This document shows, in pieces, positions 1 to 8,530 of a DNA stretch of 64,000 nucleotides. The position numbers were made by a program, and so were the translations under genes. Source of the DNA: Pseudomonadota bacterium (GTDB taxonomy: Bacteria > Desulfobacterota > Desulfobacteria > Desulfobacterales > Desulfolunaceae). The notes below the pieces were generated by a model. That model did no database searches, was not told the origin of the DNA, and was given only the letters and a program-made list of their open reading frames with translations. The stretch covers positions 1-64,000 of the forward strand of contig JAHIRD010000030.1 in the NCBI GenBank assembly GCA_018818835.1, written 5' to 3'. The first letter of the stretch is position 1. Each line of letters begins with the position of its first letter.

Positions 1-240
1 GGCTAAGGGCAGGGAATAATAGTTGGTTGTTTTTTCTTTGTGATCTTTGTGGCTTTGTGAGAAAAAAATGATTTTCAATGCGCAGCATTGGTTGCGTTTA
101 AGCTGCGCTTTTTGAATTGATCTGAGATCAGTCTGTTGGGGTCTCTCACGGAGGCACAAAGAGCACGGAGAAGGGCTTGGGGATTGGGAATTATTGTTGA
201 TAGGTTTTTCTTTGTGATCTTTGTGCCTCTGTGAGAAAAA
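1..240. repeat. Hairpin repeat units upstream of the GxxExxY gene
   Basis: Positions 1-62 are the right arm of an imperfect hairpin whose left arm lies off the window, and 141-240 is a complete unit. The left arm carries the motif TCTCACGGAGGCACAAAG and the right arm its approximate reverse complement ending in CTGTGAGAAAAA. A small hairpin (GCGCAGC...GCTGCGC, about 80-108) and the palindrome TTGATCTGAGATCA sit between units. Bases 1-177 recur at 1242-1418 with one mismatch that I can see (131/1372). I see no coding potential here; open frames across it are products of the repeats. Confidence 0.85.
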
Positions 241-387
241 TTTATGAGCACCCCCCAAGGGGGATGCGAACAGTTTGATGTCTACTATAAATAGGGTTGT
301 TCTATAAGCATAAGCGTTCGAAAAAACAAATAAAATTTATGTATTGCAAACAACTTCCAGCAAAAAAAACTAAATTTTACGAGATAG

Positions 388-468
388 TAGCACGGAGAAG
401 GGCTAAGTGCAGGGGGAATAGTAGTCGTTAGTTATTTTTATCTTTGTGGTTTTTCTCTGTGGAAAAAA
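388..468. repeat. Degenerate hairpin unit
   Basis: A left-truncated copy of the same hairpin: CACGGAGAAGGGCTAAG, a loop containing AATAGTAGTCGTTAG, then TCTTTGTGGTTTTTCTCTGTGG. It is the last unit before the GxxExxY gene. The stretch between it and the 141-240 unit (241-387) is AT-rich, contains CCCCCCAAGGGGG, and shows no gene. Confidence 0.65.
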
Positions 469-569
469 GAATTGGATTTATCGGTCTTGGGCCTGGACTT
501 TTGGAGTCAGTTTATTTGGTGGTTTTCGAAATGATCAGGGATAATTCTTGTCGTAGAGACCATTAGAAA

Positions 570-950
570 ATGGATGAAAATGATATAGGCAGAGAAGTGG
601 TGGATGCAGCAATTGCAGTGCATCGTGAGCTTGGTCCGGGGCTGTTGGAGACGGTTTATGAGGTCGTTCTGTTTGATGAACTTCAGAAACGCGGGCTTGT
701 CACTGAGCGCCAAGTTCCCATTCCGATTGTGTGCCGGGGCATCCGTTTCGATGAAGGATTCCGGGCTGATCTTATTGTTGAGGGGACTGTTATTGTAGAA
801 CTGAAGTCCATTGAAAAGGTGAGTCCTGTCCACAAAAAGCAACTTCTCACTTATTTGAAGCTTACGGGTTTGAAATTAGGCTATTTGTTGAATTTTGGCG
901 ATGCTTTGATGAAAAATGGGGTCACTCGAACAATAAACGGTCTCCTGTAG
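570..950 (+). CDS. GxxExxY protein, PD-(D/E)XK nuclease-like
   Basis: This 126-residue protein carries the family-defining motif G24-x-x-E27-x-x-Y30 (GLLETVYE) and a PD-(D/E)XK-like core: D67 in FRADLIV, then E77-x-K79 in VIVELKS, and a conserved QLLTYLK helix at 91-97. Length and order match the GxxExxY family (PDDEXK_3), whose function is not established; a nuclease or DNA-binding role is inferred from the fold. The chosen ATG lacks an obvious ribosome-binding site. The gene stands alone, with hairpin repeats on both sides (141-468 and 1002-1465), an arrangement suggesting that the repeats and gene travel together or that the protein acts on the repeats. Strand and frame are secure; the role is unknown. 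Confidence 0.85.
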   Translation: MDENDIGREVVDAAIAVHRELGPGLLETVYEVVLFDELQKRGLVTERQVPIPIVCRGIRFDEGFRADLIVEGTVIVELKSIEKVSPVHKKQLLTYLKLTGLKLGYLLNFGDALMKNGVTRTINGLL

Positions 951-1001
951 TTTTTTATTGTTTATTTAGTGCTTAATGATAATACAAACTTATCGAATTG
1001 A

Positions 1002-1465
1002 GTCTCTTACGGAGACGCAGAGAACACAGCGTGGCATCGCCACAACCAAAAAGCAAGTCTCTCACGGAGGCACAAAGAACACAGAGAAGGGCTAAGGGCT
1101 TGGGAATAATAGTTGATAGTTTTTTTGTGGTCTTAGGGGTTTTGTGAGAGGGGAAAAGGGACGCGGTTAACCCGCGTCGGTGTGATTGATCTGCGGTCAA
1201 TCTGTTGGGTCTCTCACGGAGGCACAAAGAACACGGAGAATGGCTAAGGGCAGGGAATAATAGTTGGTTGTTTTTTCTTTGTGATCTTTGTGGCTTTGTG
1301 AGAAAAAAATGATTTTCAATGCGCAGCATTGGTTGCGTTTAAGCTGCGCTTTTTGAATTGATCTGAGATCAATCTGTTGGGGTCTCTCACGGAGGCACAA
1401 AGAGCACGGAGAAGGGCTAAGGGCAGGGAATAATAGTTGATTTTTTTGTATCCTTGGGCTCTGAG
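1002..1465. repeat. Tandem array of hairpin units downstream of the GxxExxY gene
   Basis: Left-arm motifs (TCTCACGGAGGCACAAAGA) begin near 1057, 1209 and 1382, with a degenerate one at 1002, so the units repeat at about 152 and 173 bp. Each has a right arm such as CTTTGTGATCTTTGTGGC, making a stem of roughly 28 bp with mismatches. The spacers contain distinct small hairpins, GACGCGGTTAACCCGCGTC at 1161-1179 and GCGCAGC...GCTGCGC near 1321-1349, each followed by a TTGATC..GATCAA-type palindrome. Bases 1242-1418 duplicate 1-177. No gene is visible between 951 and 1557. Confidence 0.85.
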
Positions 1466-1557
1466 AGCGGAAAAGTGTTATTGCTGGTGTGAAAAGCGAG
1501 TAGGGTTGGATAGTCCTTGTTGTGATGAGTTATTAACGTTTACCAGGATTTAAGAAT

Positions 1558-3231
1558 ATGTACCGTTCTTTTTATGGTCTGGAAGAAAAACCGTTTGATA
1601 TCAGTACGGACCCGAAGTTTCTTTGGTTGGGTGAAAAACATAAGGAGGCTTTTTCCGTATTGAAGTACGGTGTTCTTGAAAACAAGGGCTTCCTGTTGCT
1701 GACCGGGGATGTGGGTGCGGGAAAAACAACGTTGATTCATGCCCTTGTGGAAAGTCTCGGTGAAGATGTGATTCATGCGACCATCCCGGATCCTGGCCTT
1801 GATTTAATGGATTTTTTCAAATACCTTGCCCGGGCTTTTAATCTTGACAATTCGTTTAGTAACAAGGCGGATTTCATTTTTATTTTCAGAGAATTTCTGC
1901 ATCATGCATATGATAATGGGAAAAAAGCCCTTTTGATTATCGATGAGGCGCAAAGGCTGTCCAACGAACTTCTCGAAGAGATCCGGCTTTTGTCTAATAT
2001 TGAACTTCATAATATGAAGCTTTTGAATATTTTTTTTGTGGGTCAGATGGAGTTTAATACCAAGTTGCTGGAACCGGAGAACCGGGCGGTTCGCCAAAGA
2101 CTTACCATCAGCAACCATATCCAGCCCTTAAGCGAAAAAGAAACCGGAGATTATATCCGTCACAGGCTCAAGGTTGCCGGTTCCCAAAAAAATATTTTTT
2201 CCTATGTGGCCATCCATGAGGTCTATAAATTCTCAGGTGGGTATCCCCGACTGATCAATATCATATGTGATATCTGTTTATTGTCCGGCTATGTGAAAGA
2301 AGTGAAAAAGATTGGCAAAGATATTGTCGCTGAAAGCATCGAAAGTCTGAATATTGAATCCCATACACGGCAAATGCTTGAATCTATTGAGAAGAAATCC
2401 GACCAGAATGGGAAAGAAAATCCCGCCCCTTATTCAGGCAATCAACAAAACCCCCTGATTCAACCTGTGATTGTGAGGCAAAATGGCTGGCCCAGGTCTG
2501 CTACCGTGTATGTTTGTCTTCTATTGACCGTTTTTGTCGGGTATATTCTGTATTCGAACAGTTATTTAACCTCAATGAAAAAATATGTGGAAAATCTTGA
2601 GCGCTCTGTCCCACGAGCTTCAACGCAGAAAAATGCGGACCTGCCTCTGGTTGTTCCCAACAAACAGGATCACGAGGTGAAGTCGGAACAGAAAAATATA
2701 TTTCCACTGATTGAAACCGGTGAACGTGATCCCTTACCAATGGATGGGGAAAAAAGCAACGTTGATGCATCAGGTGCAGACATAGGGACAAATTCTTCTG
2801 TTGATCAGTCCATTGAGACACCCTTGCCCGGAATTGACACGAAAACACAAGAATCAGATAGTCGGATAGATTCCGATTTTAATTTTGTCGGGAATAAGCT
2901 GGTATTTGATTTCAAACATAATTCCAATGAGTTCTCTGATGAAGGGTATCAGATCCTTGAAAAGCTGTCTCGGTTTATGAAAATGAATCCTGATGTGTTT
3001 ATACGCGTGGTCGGCTATACAGATGATATGGGATCTTATAGTTACAATGTCAACCTGTCGTCATTCAGGGCCAATATTGTGAAAAGCTATCTGGCCGGTA
3101 AGGGCGTTGATGTGGCCAGAATACAGGCGGTTGGTCTTGGCCCGGAAAATCCCAGAGCATCAAACAGTACCCCGGAAGGGCGGCGCTATAATCGACGGGT
3201 TGAAATAGAAATCATGAATAATAAGGCCTGA
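1558..3231 (+). CDS. ExeA/GspA-type AAA ATPase fused to OmpA peptidoglycan-binding domain
   Basis: This 557-residue protein starts at an ATG preceded by CCAGGA. Residues 1-270 match ExeA/GspA-type ATPases: N-terminal YGLEEKPFDISTDP, Walker A GDVGAGKTT (50-58), Walker B ALLIIDEAQ (124-132). One membrane segment follows around residues 315-335 (VYVCLLLTVFVGYILY), then a low-complexity acidic linker. An OmpA C-terminal domain (about 440-557) contains GYTDDMGS and the terminal RRYNRRVEIEI. The topology predicted is cytoplasmic ATPase, one span, periplasmic domain gripping peptidoglycan. Classical ExeA uses a different wall-binding domain in the same place and helps assemble the type II secretin; a similar envelope-assembly role is inferred. 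No secretion genes lie nearby. Confidence 0.85.
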   Translation: MYRSFYGLEEKPFDISTDPKFLWLGEKHKEAFSVLKYGVLENKGFLLLTGDVGAGKTTLIHALVESLGEDVIHATIPDPGLDLMDFFKYLARAFNLDNSFSNKADFIFIFREFLHHAYDNGKKALLIIDEAQRLSNELLEEIRLLSNIELHNMKLLNIFFVGQMEFNTKLLEPENRAVRQRLTISNHIQPLSEKETGDYIRHRLKVAGSQKNIFSYVAIHEVYKFSGGYPRLINIICDICLLSGYVKEVKKIGKDIVAESIESLNIESHTRQMLESIEKKSDQNGKENPAPYSGNQQNPLIQPVIVRQNGWPRSATVYVCLLLTVFVGYILYSNSYLTSMKKYVENLERSVPRASTQKNADLPLVVPNKQDHEVKSEQKNIFPLIETGERDPLPMDGEKSNVDASGADIGTNSSVDQSIETPLPGIDTKTQESDSRIDSDFNFVGNKLVFDFKHNSNEFSDEGYQILEKLSRFMKMNPDVFIRVVGYTDDMGSYSYNVNLSSFRANIVKSYLAGKGVDVARIQAVGLGPENPRASNSTPEGRRYNRRVEIEIMNNKA

Positions 3232-3235
3232 TTCT

Positions 3236-3512
3236 TTCTTCGTGCTCTTCAGTGAGCGGAGCGAACGGGTGGTGGACAAAAAAGAAAACAACGTTTCAAT
3301 CCCAGGCAAAGCCTGGGATTGAAAAAAGCAGTTTAACCTTGCCACACCGTCTGCGGAGCATGTCCGTGTTTGTCTGTGACAGTCCGTGTTTGTCCAGGCT
3401 ATTTCTTTGGTGGACGAATACAGACGACCACGGACTGACACGGACATTGGCACACTGTCTGCCGCACTGTGCTCTTCGTGTTCGCAAGCGACCACCGGGA
3501 GCGGGTGTTTGA
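3236..3512 (-). repeat. Dispersed element, copy A (two 20-bp units)
   Basis: Read on the minus strand, this copy runs from GAACACGAAGAGCAC through CGGCAGACAGTGTGCC, an inverted-repeat body with about two copies of a 20-bp unit (GGACAAACACGGACTGTCAC type), CGCAGACGGTGTGGCAAGG, the perfect hairpin TTTCAATCCCAGGC-TTT-GCCTGGGATTGAAA (3297-3326), and ends in CACTGAAGAGCACGAAG. Related copies lie at 20664-21063 and 50327-50495, with a fragment at 15478-15540. This copy keeps both halves of the terminal hairpin and looks closest to intact. It fills the gap 3232-3570 and no gene is visible in it. Confidence 0.85.
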
Positions 3513-3573
3513 TAAACACAATATGTCTGTTTACAGATTTTAATGGCAGTCGTGTTAAAATTTCGAAATAGAC

Positions 3574-3618
3574 AAAAAATCCCGACGGCCGTGATTCAAG
3601 GTTCGTCGGGATTTTTTT
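3574..3618. terminator. Terminator of the DUF1571/LysM gene
   Basis: The arms AAATCCCGACG and CGTCGGGATTT are separated by a 16-base loop, with T-runs on both strands. It lies just past the stop of the minus-strand gene at 3628, so it probably terminates that gene, and it could act in both directions. Confidence 0.8.
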
Positions 3619-3627
3619 TATTTAGAC

Positions 3628-4533
3628 TTAGAATTTGTATTCCGGATTTTCCGGGTCAAAATCTTTATCGGTCAGGCCGACGTTCATTTTAATATCTTTG
3701 AATTCGTAAAATTCGTAGAGATTGTTGTCCCAGTCATAGATTTCAAGTTTCACAAGGAGGTTGCTGTTTTTTTCCGTGTAGGTGATGGCCCTGCGGCAAT
3801 AGTGGTAGGGCACAAGAATCTGCTGACCTTCTTTGACATCGGTGGGGCCGCTTACACCTTTGTTGTTTGACAGGATCACGTACATATCCTGATTGTATTT
3901 GTTTGCGATGTCCCAGAGGGTTTCGTCTTTGGCCACGGTATGAGTGACGCCTTCGCATTTTTCAGGGTAGAGTGCTTCAACTTTAATCAGCTCCCGGCCA
4001 TCTTCTTTGACAATGCCATGGTTGATAAAGGTGGCTTCGTTGCGTTCAAGTCCTTTGTCCATGCCCCGATAAACAAGGGCGGATGTGGGTCCGATACCGG
4101 CGTCAACGATACGATGATGCTGGCCGTCCATGGCGAGCTTGCCTTCGGGCTGGGAATTGATATTGATTATATTAAGCAGTCCCCCTTTGTGGGCCTTGAC
4201 TCTGTCTTCATTGTGACCTTTTCGGAAAAGGGCTTCCTGATTTTTATTGGCGTCCCCGATCCATTTCATATACACATCATTGGGTTTCCTGAATTTAAAT
4301 TCGATGGTTTCCAGTTTACCCATTTTCTTGCCGAAGCGTTCTTGTTTGATAAACGTCGCTGTGTAATCACTGATCTGGTTAAGGGCTTGTTTCGATATCT
4401 CAACCAGGGGCCTTGGGTCATAACTTTCGGAGGAGTTGTCCGTCGACGCATTGAGGGGCGAAATGCAAAGGGCTAAAAGAAGTATCGCCGGAAACAAGAT
4501 AACTGCTTGTTTGAAATAGGTCGTTTTTTTCAT
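3628..4533 (-). CDS. Exported DUF1571 protein with inserted LysM domain
   Basis: The ATG at 4533 follows AAAGGA by eight bases and begins a signal peptide (AVILFPAILLLALCISPLNA). The mature protein resembles DUF1571 (LolA/LppX-like fold) proteins: YTATFIKQERFGKKMGKLE and FKFRKPNDVYMKWIG near residues 58-95. Around residues 197-245 a LysM module appears (VTHTVAKDETLWDIANKYNQ ... VKEGQQILVPY), after which the DUF1571-like strand pattern resumes. It is predicted to be periplasmic, with LysM binding peptidoglycan and the rest perhaps carrying lipid or lipoprotein. It is monocistronic, ending at a strong terminator. The LysM insertion within the domain is unusual. An in-frame TTG lies one codon upstream. 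Confidence 0.8.
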   Translation of the reverse strand: MKKTTYFKQAVILFPAILLLALCISPLNASTDNSSESYDPRPLVEISKQALNQISDYTATFIKQERFGKKMGKLETIEFKFRKPNDVYMKWIGDANKNQEALFRKGHNEDRVKAHKGGLLNIININSQPEGKLAMDGQHHRIVDAGIGPTSALVYRGMDKGLERNEATFINHGIVKEDGRELIKVEALYPEKCEGVTHTVAKDETLWDIANKYNQDMYVILSNNKGVSGPTDVKEGQQILVPYHYCRRAITYTEKNSNLLVKLEIYDWDNNLYEFYEFKDIKMNVGLTDKDFDPENPEYKF

Positions 4534-4788
4534 CAATCATTCCTTTCAATTTTAATCAGTTATAGGCTGTGTGCCAGGGTTCAATCGATGGTCATTGTGT
4601 TTTCCGAACGTATAATTTTTACATGGATACATTTCTTAAAGTATTTTTCATGGGTTTGTCAAGAAACAATGTTGTCGGCCAGGAACATATATTTTAAATG
4701 GGGTCAATGTCCTCAAAAGCATATAGGGAGATGTTTACAGGGTTTTCAGGGGGGATATGATGCTGGTTTTAAATGGGAAACAGGCCGG

Positions 4789-7700
4789 TTATTCAAGGGG
4801 GATATTCATTTGTTTCGCCAATGTTTCAAGTTCGATTTTTGCGTGGCTGTACTCAAGCCGGTTGACATGATCTGCCAGGCGCTTGACTGTTGACCGGGAA
4901 TGGGTCTCGAGATGGGTGACAATGGATTGGAGGTAGGTCTCTGCAGAAAAACTATTTTTATCAAGCAGATTTTTTAGTTTGGACAACATAAAATGGAGTT
5001 CTGATGAAGGGAGTGACGGACCCTTTTCCGAATAAGGTTCTTGTTCTTGTTCCTTGTTTGTATCAACGGCCGTGAGGCATGATGTTGATTCAAGCACCTC
5101 AGCCAGTGCACGTTCAAAATGATTCAGTGTCGCATCAGAAGGTTGGTTGTTTTGGTGAATCTCCGATTCAAGGGCTTTGGCAGACTGATAAATGCCATCG
5201 GCACCAATGTTACCGGAAGAGCCTTTTAAAGCATGAAGAAGGGTTAGGGCGTACTCGGGATTGTTATGTGTTAATGCCTTTCTCACCCGTTGAGCTGTTT
5301 CTTTGTTTTCCAGATGGAATTCTTTTAAAAGATCACGATAAAGTGTTTTGTTTCCTTTGATCCGGTTCAGTCCATTTGTGATGTCTATTCCGGCAAGGTC
5401 TTCAGGGAAAAGCGAGGTGGAAATGACCGTTGGCGTTGGGAGTATGGCCGGGCTGATATGGATTTCACTCGAAATGTGTGACAATTGATTTTTGTCCATG
5501 GTGATCCATCTGGAAAGAGCTGCATAGATTTGTCGACTTTCGATGGGTTTAGAGATGTAATCATTCATCCCGGCCCCGATACATTTTTCCCTGTCACCTG
5601 TCATGGCATTGGCTGTCATGGCAATGATGGGAAGCATCTTAAGATTTAATTCGTTGCGGATGATGCCTGTTGCTTCGAAGCCGTCCATGATGGGCATCTG
5701 GATATCCATGAGAACAGCATCGAATTGTCTTTCCCTCAGAATTTCCACGGCTTCAAGACCATTCCCTGCTTTATGGATGTTTATATCAGCGGCTGCAAGG
5801 ATTTCTGTGGCCACCATTTGATTGATGGCATTGTCTTCGGCCAGAAGGACATGGGCACCGGCCAGATTGTTTGTGATGGAATGATAGATTATTTTTCGGC
5901 CTGCTTTTTCCGGCTGGTAACCAAAGGCGTTCATGATTGTATCAAACAATAATGATTGTTTGATGGGTTTTGTCAGGAAATTGTCAATGCTTTCTTTGCC
6001 GAAACGGTGGATATAGCGGCCATAGTCCGATGCGCTGATAAAAATCATTGCCGGTGCCATGGATGGATAGTTTTTTCTAATCTCCTCTGCTGCTGTAATA
6101 CCATCCATATCCGGCATTCTGATATCCATGATAATCAGGCTGAAAGGATCGCTCTCTTCCATGGATCCGGCACATTTTAAAATGGCTTCCTGGGAGGTTC
6201 GGGCCGTTTCAGGTCTGAACCCGAAGGATGTCACAAAACGTTTGAGTACAGCCATGGTGGCAGGGTTGTCATCCACGATCAGAGCTCGGATGCCTTCCAG
6301 TGCCTGGGGCATGATGGAGCGTAAGGATATTTCGCCGCTCAAATACTTGAATGTTGCTGTGACAATAAAGGTGCTACCGATGCCTACCTCACTGGTGACA
6401 TGGATTTTGCCCTGCATAAGCTCAATGATTTTTTTGGTGATACTTAAACCCAGGCCCGAGCCCCCATGTTTTCTGGTGGTGGATGAGTCGGCCTGGGAAA
6501 AGGATTCGAATAGATTGTCAAGGCCTTGGGGACTCAACCATTGTGGTGAGATGCCGGTGCCTGTATCTCTGACTTTGAATGTCAGGGAAACGGTATCCTG
6601 GGTTTTACTCTCAAGCTCAACCGAGATGCAGATTTCTCCTTTGTTGGTGAATTTTAACGCATTAGACGTGAGATTCACCAGGACCTGTTTTAATCGTAAG
6701 GGGTCAGAGACCAGACGCTGGGGAACATTGGGCGCGATATCAATGATGAATTCAAGTTCTTTTTCTTGAATTTTGTTTCGAAACATATCCGATACCTCAT
6801 CAATGACTTCACCCAGCACAAAGGGAATTTCTTCAAACTCCAACTTGCCGGCTTCGATTTTTGAAAAATCCAGAATGTCATTGATCAGGGAAAGCAGCGC
6901 CCGGGAAGAGGATTTAATGATATTCATGTATTCCCGTTGCTTGATGGACAGCTTTGAATTTTTCAAAAGGTCGCTCACACCGATGATGGCATTCATGGGT
7001 GTTCTGATTTCGTGGCTCATATTGGCCAAAAATTCGCTTTTGGCCAGTGTCGCGGCCTCTGCTTTGTTTTTAGACAGAACAAGCTCCTGGTAGGCAGCCT
7101 CAAGCTCAAGGGTCCGTTCTTTGACCAGATCTTCAAGGCGGTATCTGTGTTGGTCCAATTCTTCTTCGGATTTTTTTCTGTCAGTGATATCTTCCATGAA
7201 ATGAATGGATGCGGGTTTGTTATCCCATTGTCCCCGAACGGAATCGATTTCAACCCATCGTATGTCGCCCTGTGTATTTAATAGTTTGAGTGTGGCCTTT
7301 TCCTGATTTGTGTCTGTATGCATGGTTTTGAAATGCCTTTTAGAGGCCGTATCATGCTCACTGGGATGAAGAAAATCGAGAAAGGAACGGAACTCTTTAT
7401 CTTTCATTGCGTAACCGGAAATTTCTTGGGCTTTAGGGTTTCCATACTTGACCAATCCGTCTTGGATAACAAAGATACCCTCGGATGCGTTTTCGATCAG
7501 AAGGCGAAATTTTTCCTCACTTTCTTTGAGCCTTTGTTGGGTTTCCACGAGTTTCATGTAATTTTCTTCTGTGTCTTTAAGACGGACCTGGTCCATTTGA
7601 ATCTCGATCAACTCCCTGTATGATTTTTCAAGGGCTATGACAAGGGCATTGGAAATCACTGAAGAAAAAAAACTGACAAAAAGGATATTGAGGTTCGAAA

Positions 7701-8172
7701 TAAACCAGATCTGGGAATCAGGCTGGTTCGGGATGAAAATTAATGCGGCACTACCTGCGCCGACAAGGGTACCGAAGGGGAGTATGGGAAGTTTGGTGAG
7801 AAGGCCATAGGTAAAACCGCTGAATACAAGAGCCACAGTCCATACAGGCACAGATGGGTTCATGAGGGACATGCAGGTGAAGGAAAAGGGGAAGATGAAA
7901 CACAGGCTGATCTCGTAATAGATTTTTTTGAATGGATGATTCAGGTTGTTTTTTAAAAAAAAGCTGTAGGAAGCAAAGATTAATATGGAGACCGATCGGA
8001 GCAAAAAACTCTCATTGTAACCTGAAATGTACCGAAGGGTGATATAAAAAAACAAATGGCCGCCAATGCCTATGCCGATGATGCTTGGCAGGAATTTCTC
8101 AGTAAAAGAATAATCAGTGAAAAATGATTTTATTGTTCCGATGGTTTTGAAATTCCTTATCATGGCAAACAA
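4789..8172 (-). CDS. Hybrid histidine kinase (membrane sensor, PAS, HisKA, HATPase, two REC, HPt)
   Basis: About 1,127 residues. The first 200 form roughly six membrane segments, followed by a coiled coil, a PAS domain (about 220-335), HisKA with H-box [13 protein letters not shown], and HATPase with [14 protein letters not shown] and [12 protein letters not shown]. Two receivers follow ([10 protein letters not shown]...[13 protein letters not shown] and [10 protein letters not shown]...[13 protein letters not shown]), then an HPt domain ([13 protein letters not shown]). It is predicted to be an inner-membrane phosphorelay kinase. It is a close relative of the kinase at 32252-35548 with the same order of domains. 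No dedicated output regulator is adjacent. The start may be TTG 8172 or ATG 8163. Confidence 0.9.
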   Translation of the reverse strand: MFAMIRNFKTIGTIKSFFTDYSFTEKFLPSIIGIGIGGHLFFYITLRYISGYNESFLLRSVSILIFASYSFFLKNNLNHPFKKIYYEISLCFIFPFSFTCMSLMNPSVPVWTVALVFSGFTYGLLTKLPILPFGTLVGAGSAALIFIPNQPDSQIWFISNLNILFVSFFSSVISNALVIALEKSYRELIEIQMDQVRLKDTEENYMKLVETQQRLKESEEKFRLLIENASEGIFVIQDGLVKYGNPKAQEISGYAMKDKEFRSFLDFLHPSEHDTASKRHFKTMHTDTNQEKATLKLLNTQGDIRWVEIDSVRGQWDNKPASIHFMEDITDRKKSEEELDQHRYRLEDLVKERTLELEAAYQELVLSKNKAEAATLAKSEFLANMSHEIRTPMNAIIGVSDLLKNSKLSIKQREYMNIIKSSSRALLSLINDILDFSKIEAGKLEFEEIPFVLGEVIDEVSDMFRNKIQEKELEFIIDIAPNVPQRLVSDPLRLKQVLVNLTSNALKFTNKGEICISVELESKTQDTVSLTFKVRDTGTGISPQWLSPQGLDNLFESFSQADSSTTRKHGGSGLGLSITKKIIELMQGKIHVTSEVGIGSTFIVTATFKYLSGEISLRSIMPQALEGIRALIVDDNPATMAVLKRFVTSFGFRPETARTSQEAILKCAGSMEESDPFSLIIMDIRMPDMDGITAAEEIRKNYPSMAPAMIFISASDYGRYIHRFGKESIDNFLTKPIKQSLLFDTIMNAFGYQPEKAGRKIIYHSITNNLAGAHVLLAEDNAINQMVATEILAAADINIHKAGNGLEAVEILRERQFDAVLMDIQMPIMDGFEATGIIRNELNLKMLPIIAMTANAMTGDREKCIGAGMNDYISKPIESRQIYAALSRWITMDKNQLSHISSEIHISPAILPTPTVISTSLFPEDLAGIDITNGLNRIKGNKTLYRDLLKEFHLENKETAQRVRKALTHNNPEYALTLLHALKGSSGNIGADGIYQSAKALESEIHQNNQPSDATLNHFERALAEVLESTSCLTAVDTNKEQEQEPYSEKGPSLPSSELHFMLSKLKNLLDKNSFSAETYLQSIVTHLETHSRSTVKRLADHVNRLEYSHAKIELETLAKQMNIPLE

Positions 8173-8382
8173 CTATCCAAAGACATTGTTTTAAAACGAA
8201 AATACCGAATGAGGAGAAAGATAACGATTCGAACCTTAAGTGAAGACAAAATTAGAGACCCGGAATTAATAATTCAAACATGTCACGCGTTTATTATAAA
8301 TGCAAAAAACAAAAAACTCAAAATAAAAAAACATCTTATTGGAAAACCTTTTTTACTAAAAAGTATGCTCTCTCGAAATATA

Positions 8383-8411
8383 TTGAAATAAAACAGTATA
8401 AATTATATAAT
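8383..8411 (+). promoter_or_regulatory. Sigma-70-type promoter for the DUF3141 gene
   Basis: TTGAAA (8383-8388) and TATAAT (8406-8411) are 17 bp apart in a very AT-rich intergenic stretch (8173-8530) between divergent genes. The predicted start near 8418 gives a leader of about 110 bases before the ATG at 8531. The rest of the gap shows no gene; short open frames there lack ribosome-binding sites. Confidence 0.65.
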
Positions 8412-8530
8412 AGTTGTATTCTTTTTGATGAGAGTCCTATCATCATGCCAGATGTTCTTTCCCGTTTTGGGATTTATTCTTCAAACATTACATTGTCATC
8501 ACGCATTTTTAAAATATTCCGGAGGTTATC

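Noticed and set aside
973-1400. Minus-strand frames with LCVLCASVRD-type peptides
   Set aside because: They read through the hairpin array; the same peptides appear wherever the repeat occurs (also 15337-15918).
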